Source: Viridothelium virens
Taxonomy: Eukaryota; Ascomycota; Dothideomycetes; Trypetheliales; Trypetheliaceae
DNA length: 64,000 bases
Assembly (NCBI GenBank): GCA_010094025.1
Contig: ML991810.1
Location: 124,001 to 188,000, forward strand
Reading direction: 5' to 3'
Numbering within the stretch: position 1 is the first letter of the stretch; every line of letters begins with the position of its first letter. The notes beneath the pieces were generated by a model. It was not told the DNA's origin. It did no database searches and saw only the letters and a list, made by a program, of their open reading frames with translations. Below, in pieces: positions 56,141 through 64,000 of this stretch. A program made the translations under genes and the position numbers.

Positions 56141-57442
56141 ATGGCTTCAACTTCGTCCACTGCCGCTCTTCCTTCAAGCTATCTGAACGAGAATGTTGGC
56201 TACCGTTTAGTCGATACAGCCATTGCATTTATTGTGATTCAAACATTCTTCGTTGCATTACGGGCATGGGCCAGACGTTTTCGAAGCCCTTCTTGGATGT
56301 TCGCAGATATCTTCGTACCGATTGCATATCTTTGCAGTCTAGCGATTGACATTGTTGGTATATGTATGGAACCCGCTGATTTAGTCGCATGGAGACTATT
56401 TGACTGACTTCGAAGTCAAAGTGATTGTGAAGCATGGGGCAGCCGGACGCCACGTTGAGGCAGTTATGCAGATGAAGCCCTTGCCATTACCTTACTTTTT
56501 TAAGACTCTTTACATAGCCATTCCAGTCCTTTATTGTCTCGCCGTCACTTTCCCGAAACTGGCTTTATTGGACGTCTACCTTCACATATTTATCGACCGG
56601 TTTTCACGCTACACATGTTACATCACAGGTCTTGTAATCATTCTTACAATGGTCGTCAACGTTCCTACTACAATCCGGCAGTGTTCGCCAGTTAGCTACC
56701 TATGGGATCAGTATGTTGATCCAGATGCTCATGGCCATTGCAATAACATTCAGACGCATTTCTTGTGGGCCTCATTTCCAAACATCTTGACCGATGTCGT
56801 CATGCTGTTTATTCCTATTCCCGTTCTTCGGAAGCTACAGATATCGTTCAAAACAAAGCTTGGTATATTTGCAACTTTTCTGGTGGGAAGCATGTGAGTC
56901 TCACAATCGGTCGGATCTTCATACAAATAACAGCTTCTAGTGGACTGGTGGTGTCAATCATCAGATTTGCGGCTTTTACACAGTCATACACCGATTTCAC
57001 CAGGGTATCAGTCGCGCTCACAGTTTGGACTACGGCTGAACCAGGAGCCTATGTAGTTGCTGCCCGTCTGATCACGTTGAGGCCTCTCCTTTCCTACATT
57101 GCTTATGAAAGCCCACTGTCATCAGTATTCACTGCCTCGATACTCACCACGTCTCGAAAGTCTACGAGACTGAACGAGACAGGCAAGTCCGACACTTTTC
57201 ATTCCAAGCGAAAAGAGACTTCTCACGATGTGGAATTACCTGAATGTTCGGCTGATGCCACGAATCTCGTCCCAGGGGATCAGTATCCGAATTCTTCAAT
57301 GGTTACAGCAGAGCAGGTATCCTCGCGAGGCTACCCAGAGTCTCAGCCAGCGGAAGGTATTCACGTTGAACACGAATTCATGTTCAGCTCCAAGCCAGCG
57401 AAAGAACGGAGTCCGTTAGAACCTGGAAGGCCAGGGCGGTGA
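56141..57442 (+). CDS. PTH11-like rhodopsin-fold integral membrane protein, 398 aa
   Basis: Three exons in phase: 56141-56357, 56416-56893 and 56941-57442, with introns of 58 and 47 nt. Seven likely membrane segments include TAIAFIVIQTFFVALRAWAR, DIFVPIAYLCSLAID, TLYIAIPVLYCLAVTFPKLA, YITGLVIILTMVV, LWASFPNILTDVVMLFIPIP, LGIFATFLVGSIGLVVSII and TAEPGAYVVAARLITLRPLL. The conserved Cys of the loop (TIRQCSPVSYLWDQ, then GHCNN) and the DVVMLFIPIPVLRKLQ motif are typical of fungal rhodopsin-like/PTH11-type proteins. The C-terminal 110 residues form a soluble tail. These proteins are proposed surface sensors and are frequent at metabolite clusters, where their role is unclear. The branch differs from that of the copy near 45 kb. 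Confidence 0.9.
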
Positions 57443-58151
57443 ATCGATTTTATGTTGGGTTGTTACTTGTTGGCTTGTCTGATGCATTTTCCGTTTTAAA
57501 AGAAGGGCAGGTTTTTGTACTTGTTAATTCACATAAAAAAAAGGCACTGTATCTAGTATTGACGATGACCTACATACATGGGCACATGCGGAGTAACCGT
57601 ATCGTATCGTAATCTACGCCTCCAATTTAACGTTCTGTCTGGTTGCAAAAGCTTGGGAGCACCACTGTTTCCAACTCTCAATGCGAGTCCAACATGAGCA
57701 GACTACCATTGCATATGCATACAACCCCAGGCGGAGCCCGCTTTTGCGGATCAGGCTAATGCCAAATGTTGATAGGTGGCACCGACGGTGCAACAGCAAC
57801 AAAAGACGGGTCGGCCCTTGTTCACCAGACGGCACAAATGATCAAGGGGTGTCTTATTCCCGGATCTTTAGGAACCGGTACCAGGCCATAACTCATGAGC
57901 GGCGGACTCGCTGGGTGCCCTAGTCTGTGATGAGTAGTCTTGGATCAGCCTTACTTAGAAAGGAGAGACACCGTTTGACAGCTCCACATGAAAGCAAATC
58001 AGCATACCTTCGATAACCTGCAGCGAAGATTTATACTCTGTGAAAGAGTCTGCCCCAGGCTCCGTAAATTCGTGTCGCATACTGCGGTTCCTACTTCGTG
58101 TTGGCATGAATATTCTTGACTTTACCTTTTCGACACTTCGATACACTCAGA
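57443..58151. other. Spacer between membrane protein and transporter genes
   Basis: A 700-bp tandem-gene spacer. No gene or repeat seen; the right half presumably holds the transporter promoter. Confidence 0.45.
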
Positions 58152-60199
58152 ATGGCGTCAGAGAGCCTGACTCAAAAGATGAAAATAGCTTCAGGGCCCT
58201 CAAAAATTGAGCAAAACTTGCAGGAGAATCAAATGCCTGAACCATATCTCCAGGGATGGAGATTGTCCATTGTAACATTGAGGTTGGTAGTTGTTCCGCC
58301 ATATATTTTGCGGGATCACACTTCAATCAGGCCTGTGAATGTTGAAAGCGTCGCAGTATTCTCCTTTCCATGCTTTTAGTCAACATTGAGGTCTCCGTAA
58401 CCGGCACGGCACTCCCTTCGATCTCGAATGATCTACATGGCTTCAACCAGTCAGGATGGATTGTTGCTGGATATATGGTCTCTTACACAAGTATTAGGTC
58501 GTCCCTCTGTCATTTATGATTTTACTAAGGGATTGTCTCTAGGTACACTTATTATCTGGTGCAAAATTAGCGATATCTTTGGCCGGAAGACAACCATCAT
58601 ATTTGCGTTGGCTATATTCGCCGCATTTTCTGGAGGGTGTGGGGCTGCGCAGACTAACACCCAGCTGTGAGTATCTTATGCTCATAACTGACGTGTAACT
58701 GATTCGTACGATCTAGAATTGCTTGTCGTGTGCTTCAGGGCGTTGGAGCAGCTGGCTGCATTGCTCTGCCCATAACTATCACTTATGAAATGGTACCTAG
58801 GCACAAATATCCATTGTACGGTGCTCTCGTATCCACGTCCAATGCTCTCGGCAGTCTGACAGGCCCATTGATTGGTGGCGGTATCAGTGAAAGGTCAACA
58901 TGGAGGTGGATATTTCTTCTAAAGTATGTCCTCGCTTACAGTTAGTACCCCTTAGAGTAGTGCTCACGCAGAATAGTGTGCCGGCTGCACTTCTTGCCAT
59001 ACTATTCTTCTCAATAAGTCTACCTCGCCACTTCCCGCATCATGGACAGACTCCACATCTTTCCTCATCCGGTCACGAGCGACTTCGTATAGGTACCCTG
59101 TCCCGCCTAGATTTCGTTGGTGCATTTCTGCTGCTAGCAGCCTCAATGCTTCTGGTTACTGTCCTTTTAGGCGCTGGAAATGAATTTGCTTGGAATTCCG
59201 CAACGACGATTGCATGCCTTACGATTTCTGGACTGCTGTGGTCACTTCTTGTCGCTAATGAGCGATTGATAACGGTGAAAGATCTGCCACAAGAGCCACT
59301 ATTTCCATGGCGCTTTGTACGGAACAGAATATGGATGGGAACCTTATTGTCCGCTCATTGATCTCTATGTTATCATGATGTACTGACTTAATTCTTAGCG
59401 TATCATTATTTTCTGGAGTGCCATACAACATTCTTGTGGTCGATTTGCCTCAGCGATTTCAACTTGTGAACAACATGTCTCCTCTGACGTCTGGGGTACG
59501 CCTTATACCATTCAACCTTCTCGTGTCACTTGGAGGCATTCTTGTTAGTATGCTTGCCGCAAAAGCACGCACACCGCCTATATTCTTAATGCTTGCGGGG
59601 TCGACGATGCAACTGCTTGGAGTGTTACTCTTTGCTTATGCGCTACCTTCCAATGGCACGCTACCCGCGGCTATTTATGGGTACGAAATTCTGTTGGGAT
59701 GTGGTATCGGTTTCATGTTTGGAATCTGCGTCCTCATTCCTCCTCACGTAGTCGAACGACAAGATGTTGGTAAGTATATTTTCACTTGTACTCAGCGAAT
59801 GTCCTCACCCTCAGAGTTCAATATGAGTTGACCGGAATATGAGTAGGAGTATCGAGTGGTGCTCTTCTACAGTTCCGCATATTCGGTGGTGCATTGGGTT
59901 TAGCTATTGGATCCAGCATCATGAACAATTATCTTGCTCGCAATCTCAGCAAGATAATCAGCGCTGAAGATCTTTCTAAGCTATTACACTCGGCTACAAG
60001 TAGCGAAAGCTTTCCACCCAATTTTCAACAGAAGATCAAGCTAGCTTTCGCACAGAGCTATAGCTTGCAAATGAAGGTCTTGGTTGTCTTTGCAGTGTTG
60101 CAATTTTTGGCCGTCGCGATCTTGTGGAAAAGCCCACAGATCATGATCGTCCAACCAAAGGAATCGAATAAGTCCGGTAGAGTAATTGAGAAAAAGTGA
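58152..60199 (+). CDS. MFS drug/metabolite exporter, DHA2-type, 563 aa
   Basis: Seven exons in phase: 58152-58282, 58357-58490, 58543-58666, 58717-58923, 58977-59348, 59399-59769 and 59847-60199; introns are 50-77 nt. Intron 5 has the weak donor GTCCGC. TM1 is SILLSMLLVNIEVSVTGTAL, then NDLHGFNQSGWIVAGYM. Motif A reads WCKISDIFGRKTTI, the signature ACRVLQGVGAAGCIALPITI follows, and the antiporter motif C region is NALGSLTGPLIGGGISERSTWRWIF. About 14 helices are expected, as in the DHA2/TRI12-like proton antiporters that export toxins and secondary metabolites. The C-terminus is LQFLAVAILWKSPQIMIVQP. It is likely a plasma-membrane exporter for a product of the neighbouring enzymes. Confidence 0.92.
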
Positions 60200-61422
60200 A
60201 AGAGTTTGCCACGGATTGAAAGGATTTGTGGCGGTGTCAGACCACGCCAGAAGATTTTAAGAAGATGCCTTGAGAGCGAGGAAAGTATCTCTATACCCTG
60301 ATATCATCCTTATATGTTCACGAGAGAGAGCAGCACCCACAGACTGCGAGAAGATCCTTTATTCTTTCTTCTTGGAGACAAAGTAAGCGGGTAGGTGAAT
60401 CACGATACCGTGCTCATGTCCGTACTCTGCAAACTATAGGCTGCACAATTCTCGATACTCAGAAGTCTACTCAATATTCTCAAGCTGACAATCTCTGATT
60501 CAATGACTACTTGTCAGGGAAAAATAGATTTCGCATCCTCGCACAGCGTGTTCCGTCACAGCCATCACGCCGGACTTTCGAATCCCCACTCTCGTTTCTT
60601 CGTAGATAGGAACCCGGCTCTGCTGGAAGAACCAAGCGAGAATCCACCTACTCACTTTAAGACACAGAAGTAACTAAAAAGCCAGCTAGCTCTCTTAGTA
60701 GAGTTCTAAGAGATCGATCACAGCACCCAAGATACTTAATTTTAGACACATTCCTTTTGTCATTATCAAAAGCCACTAAGGACGGAGAAGACGCATAGGA
60801 CTCAGGACAATGAAAAGCCGGCCAACTGACTAGAAGGAACCAGAAAGATCCGGGATAAAGAGCAGCATGCAGGCGAAGTGTAGGAATCTTTTCAGGACGT
60901 TCATGACTGACTTTTCCTGGTCCTTTCTAAAGCAGCTGGATAGTCCGAAACGAAGGGGTGACCCAGCAGTAACAAGTCATGCCGACGGGAATGGTGATGT
61001 CTTGGTGGCCTGCCAAAGGACTCTGCAAGTTATAATGATGGGGATTCAGGAGATATTTGATCCAGAGAGCCTCGTGAAATCCTTTGGAGCTGATAAATTG
61101 AACTATATACGGTAGGTAGCAAAGAAATTGCTTTCATATCTGCTGAGTGCGCTTTTGCATCGCGACGTGAAAGTATGTCACGGGGCACTGCAAACCGCCG
61201 GAATGTCTTCGGTTTGAAAGACCTGACGGATGAAGTTCGCAAGGAGATATTCTTCGACCAGAGTGCTTGCACGACTGCGCATGCATCAGACGGGAATAAG
61301 ACCAGGACGGAAAACTCTTGCACAGAAAATCCGTGAAAAAGTATCTATTTTGAGGTTGATATCCAATTCCAGCCTGTCATTCCAACGTAAAGGGAAACGT
61401 CCAGGCACAGGACATCACATTA
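60200..61422. other. Gene-free region at the right edge of the cluster
   Basis: No gene supported. Open frames near 60867-61115 and 61230-61454 lack domains. It separates accessory DNA from the conserved gene on the right. Confidence 0.45.
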
Positions 61423-64000
61423 TCACACGAGCACCCACTCGCTCCCCCTCTTGATGAATTTATCCAGCAGCAGTCCCACATCTGCAAGGACGAACCGACA
61501 AATGTAGAAGCCGAAGAATTCGGCGGCATGGCGAGCGCTAAGTTCGAGGCCTACGTGCGCGGGTGATGAGTGTTTGAGACCAGGATCTTCGACTTGGCGG
61601 GCAATTTGGTCTACGTGAAAAAATTCTGTCAGTATCATGAACTTTTTTTGAGAAGATGTACCAAAAGGGGGCCAACAGAAATAAAGGACAAGAACGAATT
61701 CGAGAGGGAAGATCGAGGAAAGGATGTCAATCATACCGAGAACCTGCACCGCATCGCACAGTCTAGCCAAGCTCGCCATGTAATTCCCCATGGTGAACCC
61801 GCTGAATTCCAAGTTTGCCGCATCTCTCCTCGCAAACTTCGGATTCGCCAAGGACGTCATCGGCAGCGTCGAGATCGTGAAGCCCGCACCCCCATCCTTC
61901 CCATCCTTATCCTTGGTCAACCCATTCCCAGTCGAACCCGCCATTCCCGATCCCGAGATCGCAATGCCCGTCAATCCCGCCCCGGAGTTCTTTGGCCGTA
62001 GCTTCCGCCATCCAGAAAGGTAATTCTTCCCTCCACTACTAACCTTCCTACCCCCCATCGCAGACCCCACGCCCACACTCCCATCGCCCTCCCCCATCGC
62101 CCCTCCCCCCTCAATCTCCGCATCCCGAAACAACCCACCAACACCCTGAACCCCAACCTCCTGACCAAGCTTCTTCGCCAAACTACTCTGCACAGTATCC
62201 ATGACGTTCTCAAACCCACTCAACTCCTCCGCCACCCGCTCAACCTCCCACCCCCCCTCTTCCCAGCCGACCCTCACCTTCTCCAACGCCGCAGTCAGCA
62301 AGTCGCACGCCGCGATCTTCTCCTCCACCCCTTTCACCTTGACGTTGCGCACACCCCAGACATCGCGCGGCACGAACAGCTTCGTCGAGAGGTACCCCCC
62401 GCGCGGGTGCGCCAGCGTCTGGTAGACCGCGCGCAGCAGCCAGAACGGCCGCAGCAAGGAGGACGTCGGACACGGCTCGAGCGGCATGGGCGCGGAGGCT
62501 GAGCTGCCGACGCCGACGCCGCCCGGCGCGAGCGGGTTGTTGCTGCCGGCGGCGGCGTTGTTGGGGGAAGTGGAGGAAGGCGAGTCGGGGTGCGGAAGGT
62601 CGGCGGTGAGGAGGAGCGAGCGCATGCCGCCGCCGGGGGTGCCGGCGGTGGAGAGCGAGCCGTCGGTTGCGGTGGTGGTGGTGATGGTCGAGGAGCCGGT
62701 TTGGAAGGTGGAGGCTGCGCTGGGGGTTGGCAGGAAGGAGGTCGCGGTGGCGGGGCGGCGGAAGATGGTGGATTGCGGGGTGAAGGTGCCGTTGGTGGAG
62801 TTGGGGTTGGGGCTTGTGCCGAGACCGATGGGGATGGTGGTGTCGGCGCTGGAGGGGCCGGTGTTGGAAGGGGTGGAGACGGTGAGGGTTTGTCCGCGGG
62901 AGGAGAGGGAGAGGGAGGATTGATTCTTCTTGAGGTCGGGTCGGAAACTTGACGGCGATTCGGAGCGCGAGATGGCGCTGTTCTCGTTGGACGGATTGTG
63001 TGAGCCAAGGGGTAGACTATCTTGCGAGTTGGGAGTCATCGTTCGTTCGAGCTCTGGTCGTGGAATTCTCAAAGCACTGTCGTCGAACTTCTCGGTCCCA
63101 AGGGCAGCCGCAGCAGTTTTTGGAGCTTGTAGAGAGTCGCTCCTTGGTGTCAGTATTGGGCCGTCGGGTATTCTGGATGTTTGTAGTCTCGCGGATTGAG
63201 GACCATTACTTGCTGGTTTTGTCTCGATCTTTAGTTGCTTCGGTGTCTGGCCAGAGAATCTTCTGTTCAACACACTACCAGAACCACTCGTCGGTTGGGA
63301 GAATGCGCTACCCTTATTTGAGTTTGACGTATTGTTCGACCCCGAGACAGCAGACAGATCCACTGGTGGCGGAGGCATTGGTGGTGGCTTCGAGTGTATC
63401 TGCTGAGACGTCCTTCTTGACTCTGGACCTTCAGCTACTGTGGACAGCGATGACCCGGTGGTCGCTCTTCCAGAACTGTCCCAGGTACTTCGGGTGTATC
63501 CGCTCGAATCCGACTCTCTTGGTAATGCTGACTTATTTTGAAGACCAAAATCAAAGCCGTCGTCCAGATATTCCCTAGTCATCTCTTCCAGCATCCGCTC
63601 TTCATCATCTGCATCTTGATTCCCGTATGGTATTGTCACACTTTCTCTCACATATGGTATACTGTTTTCCTCTAGCACTCGTTTCCGTTCCCGTTCTTTG
63701 GCGGCTTGAATGACCTCCTCTCTCTTTGCTTCCCGTACTCTCTCCCTTGCTAGTTCGACATTCCGCATTGCTTGGGTGATAAAATCTGTGCCCACCGGCT
63801 TCTGCACCTCATCTTCATAGGGCTCAAATCCGTCATCGTAAGCCGCCTCCACAGCAGCATCGAAGGCGGCATCAAATTCAGCCTGCGACTGGCCACTGGT
63901 ATTCCGCAAATGCTTTCTCTTGATTCCTAATCTCGGGTCTACCGAGTGTACCGAAGATGCGCAAGACGAGTCCGACTCATCAATGGTATCTAACCAGCTC
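61423..64000 (-). CDS. Large conserved fungal protein of unknown function (5' end outside window)
   Basis: The minus-strand frame enters from the right edge reading SWLDTIDESDSSCASSVHS and runs to a stop at 61423. One intron, 61736-61611 (126 nt, GTATGA donor, CGTAG acceptor), joins LCDAVQVL to DQIARQVEDPG. Near the N-terminal side it has a helical, Glu/Arg-rich segment (NVELARERVREAKREEV) and ERMLEEMTREYLDDGFDFGL. A long Ser/Pro/Asn-rich disordered region follows. The C-terminal ordered part starts at LLRPFWLLRAVYQTLAHPRG, continues with LSTKLFVPRDVWGVRNVKV and ENVMDTVQSSLAKKLG, and ends with LSARHAAEFFGFYICRFVLA and LLLDKFIKRGSEWVL. These blocks look strongly conserved in ascomycetes, but I do not know a function. 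The region 62000-62900 is very GC-rich. Confidence 0.8.
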   Translation of the reverse strand, partial: SWLDTIDESDSSCASSVHSVDPRLGIKRKHLRNTSGQSQAEFDAAFDAAVEAAYDDGFEPYEDEVQKPVGTDFITQAMRNVELARERVREAKREEVIQAAKERERKRVLEENSIPYVRESVTIPYGNQDADDEERMLEEMTREYLDDGFDFGLQNKSALPRESDSSGYTRSTWDSSGRATTGSSLSTVAEGPESRRTSQQIHSKPPPMPPPPVDLSAVSGSNNTSNSNKGSAFSQPTSGSGSVLNRRFSGQTPKQLKIETKPASNGPQSARLQTSRIPDGPILTPRSDSLQAPKTAAAALGTEKFDDSALRIPRPELERTMTPNSQDSLPLGSHNPSNENSAISRSESPSSFRPDLKKNQSSLSLSSRGQTLTVSTPSNTGPSSADTTIPIGLGTSPNPNSTNGTFTPQSTIFRRPATATSFLPTPSAASTFQTGSSTITTTTATDGSLSTAGTPGGGMRSLLLTADLPHPDSPSSTSPNNAAAGSNNPLAPGGVGVGSSASAPMPLEPCPTSSLLRPFWLLRAVYQTLAHPRGGYLSTKLFVPRDVWGVRNVKVKGVEEKIAACDLLTAALEKVRVGWEEGGWEVERVAEELSGFENVMDTVQSSLAKKLGQEVGVQGVGGLFRDAEIEGGGAMGEGDGSVGVGSAMGGRKVSSGGKNYLSGWRKLRPKNSGAGLTGIAISGSGMAGSTGNGLTKDKDGKDGGAGFTISTLPMTSLANPKFARRDAANLEFSGFTMGNYMASLARLCDAVQVLGMIDILSSIFPLEFVLVLYFCWPPFGTSSQKKFMILTEFFHVDQIARQVEDPGLKHSSPAHVGLELSARHAAEFFGFYICRFVLADVGLLLDKFIKRGSEWVLV

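Noticed and set aside
62334-63578. Alternative frames in the last gene, including a Pro/Arg-rich 224-codon frame
   Set aside because: GC-rich shadow frames; the called frame carries the ordered blocks.
1-64000. tRNA or rRNA genes, CRISPR arrays, retroelements or virus-derived sequences
   Set aside because: None recognised by reading both strands; a covariance-model scan would be needed to exclude a tRNA.

Overview
The window is nuclear DNA from a filamentous ascomycete (Pezizomycotina). Introns are mostly 47-115 nt with GTA/GTG donors and CTRAY-type branch sites. The gene set includes fungal-only families (Clr5, PTH11-like rhodopsin-fold receptors, 2EXR/F-box-like proteins), S28 peptidase, SNF5, SURF6, VPS74 and complex I subunits. 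I cannot fix the class; Leotiomycetes or a relative is only a guess. I saw no RNA genes, CRISPR arrays, retroelements or virus-derived elements.

Region 1 (1-21 kb) mixes decayed and live genes. It holds a ruined MFS transporter, an F-box-like orphan, a decayed aminoglycoside-phosphotransferase-type gene, a DUF7587-like gene with a frame break, a large mucin-like cell-wall protein (8123-12025), acetoacetyl-CoA synthetase (12342-14559), a choline-kinase pseudogene, a fold-back (MITE-like) element near 16.3 kb, an epoxide hydrolase and an FHA-like/pseudokinase protein.

Region 2 (21-41 kb) is a dense housekeeping block. It holds two unknown conserved proteins with convergent overlapping 3' ends, SURF6/Rrp14 (ribosome biogenesis), SNF5 (SWI/SNF or RSC), VPS74 (Golgi glycosyltransferase retention), a head-to-head pair of mitochondrial complex I genes (acyl carrier protein and the 23-kDa Fe-S subunit), a secreted S28 serine peptidase and a Clr5-domain protein. 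Exon structures could be rebuilt with all phases closing.

Region 3 (41-60.2 kb) is accessory and gene-poor at first. It contains broken duplicate pieces of local sequence: a desaturase fragment, the 3' end of the S28 peptidase, and two spacer repeats (A and B), each present twice in direct orientation. Next comes a possible small metabolic cluster: Delta12-type fatty acid desaturase, cytochrome P450, HSL-type alpha/beta hydrolase, PTH11-like membrane protein and DHA2-type MFS transporter. No polyketide, peptide or terpene backbone enzyme is present, so any product would be lipid-derived or the cluster would depend on genes elsewhere. The repeats suggest that this cluster was once duplicated and one copy has decayed.

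Region 4 (61.4-64 kb) is a large conserved fungal protein of unknown function on the minus strand; its 5' end lies beyond the window.
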